Of a DNA stretch of 34,256 nucleotides, positions 25,198-33,837 are shown in pieces. How positions within the stretch are numbered: the first letter of the stretch is position 1; every line of letters begins with the position of its first letter. The notes beneath the pieces were generated by a model. That model worked only from the letters and a program-made list of their open reading frames with translations. It had not been told where the DNA came from and ran no database searches. The position numbers and the translations under genes were made by a program. The stretch comes from a virus: positions 1 to 34,256 of IMG/VR virus record IMGVR_UViG_3300026518_000034; one strand, 5' to 3'.

Positions 25198-27060
25198 TTA
25201 TGCTTCATAATATTTATTTAAAGTTTCTCGCATAAGTCCACGTTGCGTCATTATCTCAGGTGTCTGGTCCATTCTAGCATTCATGTCCAGAAATGTATAG
25301 TCATCAAATTCAGATTGCTTCCACGCTATATCTTGTATGCTAGTTGGAGTAGTGGTGTCTCCTTGTGGTTCACCTGCTGGAGGTTGCTTTATTGGATCAA
25401 TATATGTTGTATATATTTTCATTCCAGTGTTAAGCCATCCTGCAATTTTATTCATAGCAGCGCCTGGTGCTTTACTAAAATTACTGAACACACTAGCTGA
25501 ACCAGCTTTTATCATTTGAAATCCAGCAACTACATAATCAGAAAATCCAGCTTGCACAACTCCACTATCAGCAATAGCTTCGACTACTTGAGGAGTAAGC
25601 TCTTCTGCTGCTATTTCAGTACTCTGTTCTCTTGCATATTCTTGTATTGCTTGTTTTGTGGCTTCTTGCCTTAAGTTTTCATATATTGCGCCTATTGCTG
25701 TTGCAATAGCAACGTACCCAACTAGCTCAGAAAGCTTTCCAAGTATCACTATAGATGAACCAAATGATATAGCAGTTTGGTATTGGCCATTTTTCATAAG
25801 ATATTGGGCTATCAATCCCATTGCCAATGTGGCAATACTTAGCGTCAATGCTAATGCGCCAAAGAATGCAGCAGCCTCAGCAACAGTACTAATTGCAGCA
25901 GCAGAGACTCCAGATAATGCACCTGCAGAGTATACAGCTATCACGATAGCAACTACCATTACAATTATAGCTATAAAACATTTCCATCCATGACAACTTT
26001 CTTGTTCATAACCATTATCTAATGAATTTACAAGCATGTTTGTGAAGTCAGCTGGCTTAAGTTCTGCAGCAGCATCTTTTCGTATATAATTTTCAGTAGT
26101 TCCTAGTGCTTGTCCAAATATAGGTTTCGTACTATATGAGTATGCAAGTTCTCCAGGAAGCACTGGATTGTACTCATGAAGCAATTGTTCTACTTGAAAG
26201 TAGAAACTAAATGGATCTTTTTTTATAGATAATGCTTTGTCTTTTATATCAGATATTAGCACAGACACACTAGAATCATTTGCGTCTTTAATTCTTTTGT
26301 ACTTATAGCTTATTGTAGCTTTCACTGTATATAGTCTATTCTTATTTGCTCTGGTTCTTCCAAATCCAGTTCCACTGATATCATTTACTCCATGTACTTC
26401 TTCTATTGTTTTGCTCACGATACTTGTAGTGCTTTCAAACAGTAGATCATTAGTGTCCATTATTGATGCAAATGTGCATTGGTTCACATCTGTTTTATAT
26501 GTTATCATGCTATTAGAGTATACTGGAGAAGCCTTAATCCTTCTATTAAGTTCACTATCTGATGGAGCAATTAAAGCTGGATCGTATAGGCTGTTATATC
26601 CTCCTTCTATCATATCAATTATTTGCTTATCAGTTATTTTATTAGTTGAACCAATTAGATTTCCAGAGAATTCTTGACTATATTGCATTTTGACTTCATA
26701 CTCTTCATCTAATGTGCTATTATTATTTATGTATATTGCTACATCTTGGTCAGATAATGTTACTGAACTTCTATCTAGATGATATGGTTTGAAATACATC
26801 CATGCGCTTACGACATGATCCCAATTATTTTTCTGTAATTCAGACACACTGGTTCCAAGTAGTTTATATAATTCTACTGAAGCAGTATCATTTGGAACAT
26901 ACCCTCTCCACATATATAGCTTACCAAACACTTCAATACTATTACCATTTTCATCAGTAATTGTTTTAGTTGGCCAATATCTAAGTACAGTATTCTTTAT
27001 CTTAAGGTTACGCACATATGTATTCTTTATCGGCGTACCTAAATCAATTTCCATGAACAT
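25198..27060 (-). CDS. Virion protein with membrane segments (N4 gp53 position)
   Basis: The 620-residue protein has a beta-rich N-terminal half to about 350 and three hydrophobic segments at about 361-380, 396-420 and 430-460. A helical Glu/Ala-rich region and a Pro/Thr linker near 565-580 follow. The N-terminal half resembles virion surface or connector domains. The hydrophobic block could insert into the host inner membrane during injection. It starts after AAGGA seven bases upstream. Assignment rests on gene order. Confidence 0.5.
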   Translation of the reverse strand: MFMEIDLGTPIKNTYVRNLKIKNTVLRYWPTKTITDENGNSIEVFGKLYMWRGYVPNDTASVELYKLLGTSVSELQKNNWDHVVSAWMYFKPYHLDRSSVTLSDQDVAIYINNNSTLDEEYEVKMQYSQEFSGNLIGSTNKITDKQIIDMIEGGYNSLYDPALIAPSDSELNRRIKASPVYSNSMITYKTDVNQCTFASIMDTNDLLFESTTSIVSKTIEEVHGVNDISGTGFGRTRANKNRLYTVKATISYKYKRIKDANDSSVSVLISDIKDKALSIKKDPFSFYFQVEQLLHEYNPVLPGELAYSYSTKPIFGQALGTTENYIRKDAAAELKPADFTNMLVNSLDNGYEQESCHGWKCFIAIIVMVVAIVIAVYSAGALSGVSAAAISTVAEAAAFFGALALTLSIATLAMGLIAQYLMKNGQYQTAISFGSSIVILGKLSELVGYVAIATAIGAIYENLRQEATKQAIQEYAREQSTEIAAEELTPQVVEAIADSGVVQAGFSDYVVAGFQMIKAGSASVFSNFSKAPGAAMNKIAGWLNTGMKIYTTYIDPIKQPPAGEPQGDTTTPTSIQDIAWKQSEFDDYTFLDMNARMDQTPEIMTQRGLMRETLNKYYEA

Positions 27061-27076
27061 TTATTTTCCTTGATAT

Positions 27077-27838
27077 TTATATATACATTGCAATATTATC
27101 TATTGGAAGAACTTTAAACTTACTAAATCCATTAAGTATAAGGTCATTAACATTGAATTTTACTGCACCTAATTCTTTTCTGCTTATAAAGTCTTTTGTG
27201 CATTGGATCCCAACAGTGCTAATTATTCCACTATTAATTTGAGATACATTTTTGTAGCATAATTTGCTTGGACAATTGTATGAGCATCCCATGCTAGTAA
27301 ATAATCTAATTTTATTTTTGCATCTTATTGTATTTAATTTTTCAATATTAGAATTCCATTGCCCATGTAAAACTATTTCATCATATTTATCACTATAGTA
27401 TTCAAGCTCTTCAATATTATTTATATTTTTTATTACACTAGATTCAATTTTATAGTTAGTAAAATCATTGCGTATCCATTCAGCTAAATTGTCATTAGTT
27501 ACTATGACACTATTCCCTTTTACATTATTTTTAGACAGTAGCTTTTTGCTGCTATTATAAGTTTCAAGATTTACATAATGAGAAGTCAATGGAATGCTAT
27601 AGTATATTCCATGCTCTCTCAATTCATTAATTTCATAATCTGTTATTTCTCTTTTATAAAGTCTTCCTCCATATAATTTACATTGATCAGAAAATCCAAA
27701 TACACTATTTATATTAGGAATATGGCTATAGTATGATGAAAGATATTCAGTAATTATCTCATCTTTTCTTGCTCTGAGTGATACGGTATAATCAATCATA
27801 TTATGGAATCTTGAATAGGGCTTGAACAATCTATGCAT
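27077..27838 (-). CDS. U32-like TIM-barrel protein with cysteine cluster
   Basis: The 253-residue protein resembles the U32 peptidase/radical-SAM-like barrel group: alternating strands such as YYSIPLTSHYV, NSVIVTNDNLAEWIR, KYDEIVLHG and KIRLFTSMGCSYNCPSKLC, then GFSKFKVLPIDN at the end. Cys185, Cys189, Cys194 and Cys213 could bind a metal or iron-sulfur cluster. The start is unclear: ATG 27838 overlaps the cupin gene by 43 bases, while ATG 27799 gives a 4-base ATGA overlap. It is unusual inside a late module and may modify a surface molecule. Confidence 0.45.
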   Translation of the reverse strand: MHRLFKPYSRFHNMIDYTVSLRARKDEIITEYLSSYYSHIPNINSVFGFSDQCKLYGGRLYKREITDYEINELREHGIYYSIPLTSHYVNLETYNSSKKLLSKNNVKGNSVIVTNDNLAEWIRNDFTNYKIESSVIKNINNIEELEYYSDKYDEIVLHGQWNSNIEKLNTIRCKNKIRLFTSMGCSYNCPSKLCYKNVSQINSGIISTVGIQCTKDFISRKELGAVKFNVNDLILNGFSKFKVLPIDNIAMYI

Positions 27839-28185
27839 TTTGATTCTTCTTCTAAATCATTTAGATAGTCTGTCTCCATTATTTCTCCATCTTCATCGCG
27901 TAAAGCCTGTATGCAGTATCCAACACTCATTGGCTCAATAGCAATTATTGTATGATATACTTCTTTTGGAACCTTTATCCATGAACCAGATTCATACTCT
28001 TGTTCTGACAAGATATTTCCTGCACAATCTTTTGTTTGTATATTTATTCTACCTTTTGCTACAAAATGCAAATGATCAAATTGATGCTTATGACCAACTT
28101 TTGTATCGCCTTTATTTACAAACACCATTTCTCTAACCCACACGTTGCCATATACATTTATAGTAGCTATTTCATTATTATTCAT
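27796..28185 (-). CDS. Cupin-domain protein
   Basis: The 129-residue protein has cupin motif 1, GHKHQFDHLHFVAKG, with His32, His34, His38 and His40, and motif 2, GSWIKVPKEVYHTI, with His78. These would bind one metal ion in a small beta-barrel, as in sugar isomerases or dioxygenases. The acidic C-terminal tail ends with CIDC. It is coupled to the U32-like gene and may act with it on a common substrate. The substrate is unknown. Confidence 0.7.
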   Translation of the reverse strand: MNNNEIATINVYGNVWVREMVFVNKGDTKVGHKHQFDHLHFVAKGRINIQTKDCAGNILSEQEYESGSWIKVPKEVYHTIIAIEPMSVGYCIQALRDEDGEIMETDYLNDLEEESKCIDCSSPIQDSII

Positions 28186-28188
28186 AAA

Positions 28189-28713
28189 TTATCCTTTATA
28201 TTTTGGTAAACTATTAACAATAGATGATAAGCTAGGAAGCACAATGTTTCCATTATTATAATCTAATAATTTTGAATCAACAAATGACCATATCTCAGAA
28301 ATCCATAGCCCAAGACTTTCAGCTCTAGACCTATAAGCATTATCATATCCTACATATTTGCCTATAGAATTAGTTGATGAAAAATTGTATTTTTTGACAA
28401 CAGATAAAATGTAATTATTAATTACTTTTTTTATTGCAGATATTTGTTCTTCATCTGAAAGTGGATTATTTATTTTTTTTGTATATGATTTTTTAACTTC
28501 AATCCATTCATCAATAGCATATTGATATTTATTATCTACAACAGTACGAACAGTCCCATCGTTTAATCTTTCAGTAATTTCAGGGTAGTCAGTACCATTA
28601 TACAACACTACCATTATTTTTTCATCTAATGGTATTCCTATTTCATATGAAATTCCATTTACCATTACTTGGTTACCGTGATATGAAAAACTACTACAAT
28701 CTGTTATCTTCAT
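28189..28713 (-). CDS. Tail fibre chaperone-like protein
   Basis: The 174-residue protein has a beta-rich N-terminus (VMVNGISYEIGIPLDEKIMVVLYNGT) and a helical C-terminus with SRAESLGLWISEIWSFVDSKL and LPSLSSIVNSLP. This pattern is that of DUF4376/tail-fibre assembly proteins, which are usually encoded directly after the fibre gene, as here (two-base gap). It would help fold or cap the fibre. Confidence 0.5.
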   Translation of the reverse strand: MKITDCSSFSYHGNQVMVNGISYEIGIPLDEKIMVVLYNGTDYPEITERLNDGTVRTVVDNKYQYAIDEWIEVKKSYTKKINNPLSDEEQISAIKKVINNYILSVVKKYNFSSTNSIGKYVGYDNAYRSRAESLGLWISEIWSFVDSKLLDYNNGNIVLPSLSSIVNSLPKYKG

Positions 28714-28715
28714 TG

Positions 28716-30704
28716 CTATCCTACCTTTATCAGTGTTCCAACACTGCTACTTGTTATTGCATGCCATGCACCATTTGAGTCAATTCCCCATACATCAACT
28801 CCAACAGTTTGAGTTGAGCTTGCTACAGAAAACGAATCGCCTACTCCATCAATGCTTGTTGAATAAGTATATATATTAGCAGCATATGGGTTGGTGTTGA
28901 CAGTATCTGCAGTAGTATCTCGCCTAGCTGATCCAATTGCGAACTTTTGATAAGAAATTCCATTTATTAGAGTACCTGGTTTTACTGAATATATACCAAT
29001 TGGTAGCATTACATATGATTTTAATGGGGGGACATCAAATGTTATGGGGAATTCTTTTCCTATTTGAGTAGCCATCCCTCCATGTATTGGACCATAGTCT
29101 ATTATACCTGGAGCATTTGATGGAACCCCACCATAAATTGCTACTTTCATTCCTGTTTGTATAAATGCTCCTGAACCACCATAAGTAGTAGGAAGTCTAT
29201 GGTATCCACCAGTTCCATACAATGGAACATCATTAAATGAGCTATATGTAATTGTTCTTGTTCCATCAAATGGATGATAAATTGTAGCTGATACAGATCC
29301 TGATGCATCAGCTTGCTCCTGTGTATATGTTATAGTAGCAGTAAGTCCTGTATTTGCACTTCCACCACAGTTCCAACCAGCACCAGCCGGAAACCCTTCT
29401 GGACTAGTTCCTATTGCTCTTACGTTAAGGGTAAGTCCATCTCTATATATCATATACCATATTTGATCATCAACGCATATACCATATGATGCATTATTAG
29501 TAAGAACAGTAGATGCCGTTCCTTGGTTTGCATATGAAAAAAAGTTCTGCATAAATGGAGTGTCTGAAAGTAAGGTAGGCCCTATACTATTTGAAAAGTC
29601 TATACGACCTTGATCCGTTATAAAATCAAGATTACCTGCAGTTATAGTGTTGCTGGTTATTTTGTTTGAATTTATTGTACCAGTTTTTATAATACCACCA
29701 TCAATATCAGTGCTACTTCCGTCTATTCCAAGTCCTTCAAATTTAACATCACCTGTGAACTTTATCTTTCCTGTTGCAGTATCTATAGCAAATGGGGTAT
29801 ATCCACTATCAGTTCCTTGGACTTGGAATGTATCAGCTTGTATTGTAAAATCGCTTCTTCCGTTATAATTACTATTTGTCCATCCACTTATTGAACCATC
29901 TGCTCCTGTTATTAATTTTGATGTTGTTGCCGTATACACACCATTAGCATCTATAGTTACATTATCGCTTGCATCTATACTTACTTTTTGTGGTCCTATT
30001 GCTGCAGATATGTACTCAGATTGGTTAGCAGTAGCACTCAATGTTCCATCATTATTCAACCCTATCGTAGTATATCCAGTCTTTATAATGTCTGCTGTAG
30101 CTTCAACACCAGTTACTGGATCAGTCACTACACTGCTTAATGCATCCAAACTTGTTGTATTTGAACTTGTGGCGTCTGCATATGTTTTTACATTATTTAA
30201 GTACCATGCACTATTAGTTATATAGCTATTTGGGTCACTAAATTCAGAAGCCATGACTTGTTGCGATATAGCAGTTGCATCATCAGCAGTTATCTTTGTA
30301 ACAAGAGTATCACTTATAGCAGCAATAGAATTATCTGACTCAGTCTTATTTGTAGTTATTAGTGCATTTAGGGACTGATCTTCATTTTGCAAATTAACTA
30401 CATCCTGATTAATACCAGTTTCCATATTTTTGACATATGTATCAAGATCATCTACAGATTGACTTATCGGAGCAGTGCCGTTTGCAATTTCAGTTGTTAT
30501 TGCATCATCTAGCCATGTTGGTATATTTCCTGACATATTTCCAGTATACATCCCACCAGAACTCAATACAAATGTATTACTACTAGCTTCTATAGACTTG
30601 GTTCCACTATCAGTTACTTCTACTGAATCTTGACTTTTTACTTCAAGAATATTCTTTGATTTAATTTCTGACGAATTTTGAAATATTTCCGTCCATACAG
30701 CCAT
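28716..30704 (-). CDS. Tail fibre / receptor-binding protein
   Basis: The 662-residue protein has a helical N-terminal attachment region with Asp/Asn/Ser repeats. A gpJ-like central part follows (FTIQADTFQVQG at 286-297, FAIDTATGKIKFTGDV at 305-320, IDGGIIKTGTI at 334-344). The C-terminal half is beta-rich, Gly/Thr/Tyr-rich and probably trimeric and receptor-binding. IDGGIIKTGTI before a variable C-terminal domain is common in phage fibres. No lyase motif is visible, so it is called a fibre and not a degrading spike. Confidence 0.75.
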   Translation of the reverse strand: MAVWTEIFQNSSEIKSKNILEVKSQDSVEVTDSGTKSIEASSNTFVLSSGGMYTGNMSGNIPTWLDDAITTEIANGTAPISQSVDDLDTYVKNMETGINQDVVNLQNEDQSLNALITTNKTESDNSIAAISDTLVTKITADDATAISQQVMASEFSDPNSYITNSAWYLNNVKTYADATSSNTTSLDALSSVVTDPVTGVEATADIIKTGYTTIGLNNDGTLSATANQSEYISAAIGPQKVSIDASDNVTIDANGVYTATTSKLITGADGSISGWTNSNYNGRSDFTIQADTFQVQGTDSGYTPFAIDTATGKIKFTGDVKFEGLGIDGSSTDIDGGIIKTGTINSNKITSNTITAGNLDFITDQGRIDFSNSIGPTLLSDTPFMQNFFSYANQGTASTVLTNNASYGICVDDQIWYMIYRDGLTLNVRAIGTSPEGFPAGAGWNCGGSANTGLTATITYTQEQADASGSVSATIYHPFDGTRTITYSSFNDVPLYGTGGYHRLPTTYGGSGAFIQTGMKVAIYGGVPSNAPGIIDYGPIHGGMATQIGKEFPITFDVPPLKSYVMLPIGIYSVKPGTLINGISYQKFAIGSARRDTTADTVNTNPYAANIYTYSTSIDGVGDSFSVASSTQTVGVDVWGIDSNGAWHAITSSSVGTLIKVG

Positions 30705-30705
30705 G

Positions 30706-31071
30706 CTATTCTCCTGTAGGAGCTACAAGTATTTTTTCTATTAGGACATTTATACTTTCAGTTCCATCTGCAAATGTAATAGTTATACTTCCCTGGTATC
30801 CAGGCTTTAGATAATATCCATCTTCTTGAGGTCCTCTGCTAATAGATAATATTCCAGTAACTGTAGACGAAATTGATCCTTTGAGTATTCCGTTTAATGC
30901 ATCAACTACAGTCATGTTAGAATTGTGAACCAATGACATGTCTTTAATATCAATAAGTCTAAACTCAGCTGTATTCATATTTGTAAGATCTTGAGGTAGA
31001 AAGCTATCTTTCTCTATAACTTTTATAGCAAACTCAAAATCTTGCCCCTTTGGTATTACGAAATCTGCCAT
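30706..31071 (-). CDS. Small beta-rich virion protein
   Basis: The 121-residue protein starts MADFVIPKGQDFEFAIKVIE and has a PQDLTNMNTAEFRLID segment and C-terminal strands. This is an Ig-like/BppU-type virion domain usually found next to fibres or baseplates, perhaps an adaptor that links the fibre to the particle. It is two bases before the fibre gene. Confidence 0.55.
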   Translation of the reverse strand: MADFVIPKGQDFEFAIKVIEKDSFLPQDLTNMNTAEFRLIDIKDMSLVHNSNMTVVDALNGILKGSISSTVTGILSISRGPQEDGYYLKPGYQGSITITFADGTESINVLIEKILVAPTGE

Positions 31072-31081
31072 TCGTTTATCC

Positions 31082-31936
31082 TTATGTAGTTGTATTTAGG
31101 TAATCTATAGATGTGCGCCATTTAGTTACATCATCTGCAGTTAATGCTCCAGGGTCACTAGCACTAAGCAGTAATCCAATCATATTTGCTGAACTGTTTG
31201 CAGCATGTTGGACTTTATTATCATCAAATGCTTTCTCTTGTCTAATTGCAACTTGTTCTTGTCTCTTAGTCAATCCAGGAGTAGCAGGAGCCAAGTCAGT
31301 AATAGTATTGATTTTGTTTGTAGCACTATCTACTGTCCATGTTATTGTACCATTTTCTCTATATGATTTAGCAAGTGTAGCATATACAGACATTTTAAGT
31401 TGTTGCATCTGTTCCCATTTGGTTCCCTTATCAGATACTGCTGTCGAAGGTAATTTTACTGTATCAGTAGTAGAAGGAAGATTATCTAGCACTACACCTA
31501 AATCTTTTTCCATTGATGCTTGTTCAGCCCATCCCTTAATTACAATTTCATCTCTTTGAGCGTCTATCAATTTTCCTTGTGATACTGCATTATCTTTATC
31601 TTGAGCAAGCTTATCTCTTTGTTCCTGAGTGAGTAATGTATCTTCACGAAGCTTAGTTAATTGATATGTTCCATCTCTTTCTTCTTTTGCAACAGCTAAT
31701 GCAGTACTCATGCTATTTGCAGTAATGGAACCAACCATCTGAGTTAACATTCCGCTAAGAATATTTGCTTTATCTGGATCAGTCATATTGCTATTCTCGA
31801 AAAATGATTGCATTGTTTCTTTTGCATGAATATAAACACTATCCTTATCCATTGAAGCATTCATTAATTCTCTATAGTATTTTGTTACATCTAAAGGATT
31901 CACCGATTCTTTAGTATATATTTGTGTTGATGCCAT
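31082..31936 (-). CDS. N4 gp54-like virion protein
   Basis: The 284-residue helical protein contains NPLDVTKYYRELMNASMD, then a Gln/Lys/Asp-rich coiled coil (about 95-135). Its location two genes after the capsid gene and its size match N4 gp54, a virion protein. It starts after AAGGAACCAAATG. The precise role in the particle is not known from the sequence. Confidence 0.6.
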   Translation of the reverse strand: MASTQIYTKESVNPLDVTKYYRELMNASMDKDSVYIHAKETMQSFFENSNMTDPDKANILSGMLTQMVGSITANSMSTALAVAKEERDGTYQLTKLREDTLLTQEQRDKLAQDKDNAVSQGKLIDAQRDEIVIKGWAEQASMEKDLGVVLDNLPSTTDTVKLPSTAVSDKGTKWEQMQQLKMSVYATLAKSYRENGTITWTVDSATNKINTITDLAPATPGLTKRQEQVAIRQEKAFDDNKVQHAANSSANMIGLLLSASDPGALTADDVTKWRTSIDYLNTTT

Positions 31937-31951
31937 TTGGTTCCTTTTTTA

Positions 31952-31992
31952 TAGATATAATTGAACCACCCTAGAGTGGTTCTATATATCTA
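31952..31992. terminator. Long hairpin between two virion genes
   Basis: Outer arms TAGATATA/TATATCTA and inner arms GAACCAC/GTGGTTC with loop CCTAGA form a 41-base hairpin. It reaches into the stop codon of the upstream gene. No T-run follows on the minus strand, so it may process or stabilise mRNA, or attenuate expression, instead of terminating it. Confidence 0.45.
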
Positions 31993-32520
31993 GTCTTCTG
32001 AAGGCTTAATGTCTTCGTAGCTGATAGTATATCTTGGACGCATAGTAACTCTACTTAATCCAGTCTTTTGGTCTTTGACATGCTGAGGGATACGAACCTC
32101 TTTAAGTACATCTAAGTGTCCTTGCATTACTTCTACTGGAAGGTTTAAAGGCAGAATCTTCTGTCCTAGGTCAAACCACTCATTTCCACAATTTACTGTG
32201 CAACTTGTTGTTTGGTTATTCACACGCTGATCATTATCAATGATTGTTACAATCTTTGTCTTACGTGCAGACTCTTCCATCTCACGAGCTAATTCACCCA
32301 TAGTCTTTTTCTTCGACTTCTTTGGTTCATTTTTATCTTCTTGAACTTCTTCAGTTTTTCCATTAACTTCATCAAGTGCTTGTTTTACTGCAATATCAGG
32401 AGTCTCCTGTGCTTCATAATATTCATCAATTTTTGCTTGAAGCTTTGCTTCTCCAATATTAGGACTAAATTGTAGACCAAGCTCTTTTGCTTCTGTCTTT
32501 AAATTTTCGAGTTTACTCAT
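31990..32520 (-). CDS. Virion protein with HeH/LEM-like N-terminus (N4 gp55 position)
   Basis: The 176-residue protein begins LKTEAKELGLQFSPNIGEAKLQAKIDEY, a helix-extended loop-helix (HeH/LEM) DNA- or protein-binding motif common in capsid-adjacent proteins. A charged Lys/Glu linker (about 55-80) and a beta-rich C-terminus with Cys at about 127 and 131 follow. It lies directly after the capsid gene, as gp55 does in N4. Confidence 0.55.
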   Translation of the reverse strand: MSKLENLKTEAKELGLQFSPNIGEAKLQAKIDEYYEAQETPDIAVKQALDEVNGKTEEVQEDKNEPKKSKKKTMGELAREMEESARKTKIVTIIDNDQRVNNQTTSCTVNCGNEWFDLGQKILPLNLPVEVMQGHLDVLKEVRIPQHVKDQKTGLSRVTMRPRYTISYEDIKPSED

Positions 32521-32558
32521 TTTCTAATTCCTTTGAGGTTTTTTAGTTTTATTTTTTT

Positions 32559-32564
32559 ATTATA
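32559..32564 (-). promoter_or_regulatory. Weak TATAAT -10 candidate after the capsid gene
   Basis: TATAAT on the minus strand lies 39 bases before the next start and just after the capsid hairpin. It lacks the TGG extension of the sites at 22877 and 25171. Confidence 0.25.
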
Positions 32565-32576
32565 GTTAAGTTATAG

Positions 32577-32604
32577 TTAATCTGACCTTAATAGGTCAGA
32601 TTAA
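32577..32604. terminator. Hairpin after the major capsid gene
   Basis: TTAATCTGACCT and AGGTCAGATTAA form a perfect 12-bp stem around TAAT, right after the capsid stop codon. A hairpin here would keep capsid mRNA high relative to downstream genes. No T-run follows on the minus strand. Confidence 0.6.
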
Positions 32605-32616
32605 CAAATGGTTGGC

Positions 32617-33801
32617 TTACTTAGAAGCACAAGTATAGATAGCAAGTAATTTCTCCTCCTCAAGAATCAATCCCGCATAGAAGAAATTGTATGAGAAGAA
32701 ACCTTGAGTTCCATAAGGGTTAGAAAGTTCAACAGAGCTTGGAGCTTTAGAGTTGAATTTAATTTTACCTTTACCTTTAAGGCCAACAGTACCAAATGCA
32801 CCTTCAGTTGGGAAAAGGATTGCGTGAACATCAAACTTACCAGTAAGGCTGTCACCAGTATATGCTAAAGTTCCAGAGTAAGCAGTAGTTCCATCACTTA
32901 CTGTTGCACCAGCACCAGCATATACTACAGCAGCTTCAGACTCGATGAATCTTACTTCGTGCATTGCACCAACTTCACCTTCAGCAAGGCTTGCAGCACC
33001 AGCATATTTATGAGCAGGAACATATACGTACTCAGTTTCAGCACCTGTACCACGAGTTAAGTTCTCAAGGTCAGATTTGACATCTGCATCTACGATTGCA
33101 TAGAATGCTTTTGCGATTGGTTGTGTACCAATTTTAGTTGAACCAGTTACGATAGAAGTATTTTTCTTAGCACGGTTACGAACTAGTTTACGAACACCTT
33201 TACGAATCAAGTCGTAAGATACTTTCCAAGCTGCATCGTCAGAACCATCTGCTGCTGCACTAGTACCAATTGTAGCTTTAGAAGTTGCAACACCAGAATA
33301 CATTACTGTACCAGTTCCAAGCATATCTAATTGAATTAGATCTTCAAATCTACTATTTGCAAGCTCACCAAGTTCCTCACGGTAACGCACTTGAATTGCA
33401 TCTTCAGAAAATAACTCTACTTCATCAGTATAGTCAATCATCTCACCATAGCGTGCAAGAGTTGCTTCTACTGTTACTTTTTGGAGTGAACGCTTATTTA
33501 CAGCTCCAGCACCCTCAGCAAGTTGTGCATTAGTTAGTGAAGTTGAGACTTCATCAGCAGTACGAGCAGTCATGTATCCTTTTGCTGCAAAATCAGCATC
33601 ACCAGTAGTGCGGTCATACATATGTAAGAATTTACTTACCTTATAAGTTTTACCCATTTTTGTAGGCATTGATTTTCTAGAAGAAAACTGTCCATACACA
33701 TTTACTCTGTTTGCTGCTTTAATACCAGCTCTGTCATAATAATGTGTGATTGTATTTGCGCCTGCAGTACTGTTAGTACCATCTCCGTATACGTTTGCCA
33801 T
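32617..33801 (-). CDS. Major capsid protein, N4-gp56 family
   Basis: The 394-residue protein is near the length of the N4 capsid protein (about 400). The N-terminus (ANVYGDGTNSTAGANTITHYYDRAGIKAAN) is followed by PTKMGKTYKVSKFLHMYD, a domain of the N4-gp56 major capsid family (HK97 fold). The middle holds EATLARYGEMIDYTDEVELF and DLIQLDMLGTGTVMYSG. AAGGA lies eight bases upstream of ATG. Base use is more GC-rich (GCA, GGT, CGT codons) than in its neighbours, as expected for a strongly expressed gene. Confidence 0.9.
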   Translation of the reverse strand: MANVYGDGTNSTAGANTITHYYDRAGIKAANRVNVYGQFSSRKSMPTKMGKTYKVSKFLHMYDRTTGDADFAAKGYMTARTADEVSTSLTNAQLAEGAGAVNKRSLQKVTVEATLARYGEMIDYTDEVELFSEDAIQVRYREELGELANSRFEDLIQLDMLGTGTVMYSGVATSKATIGTSAAADGSDDAAWKVSYDLIRKGVRKLVRNRAKKNTSIVTGSTKIGTQPIAKAFYAIVDADVKSDLENLTRGTGAETEYVYVPAHKYAGAASLAEGEVGAMHEVRFIESEAAVVYAGAGATVSDGTTAYSGTLAYTGDSLTGKFDVHAILFPTEGAFGTVGLKGKGKIKFNSKAPSSVELSNPYGTQGFFSYNFFYAGLILEEEKLLAIYTCASK

Positions 33802-33837
33802 AATTTAATTCCTTTTTATTGTGGCTCAGTCAAGCTT

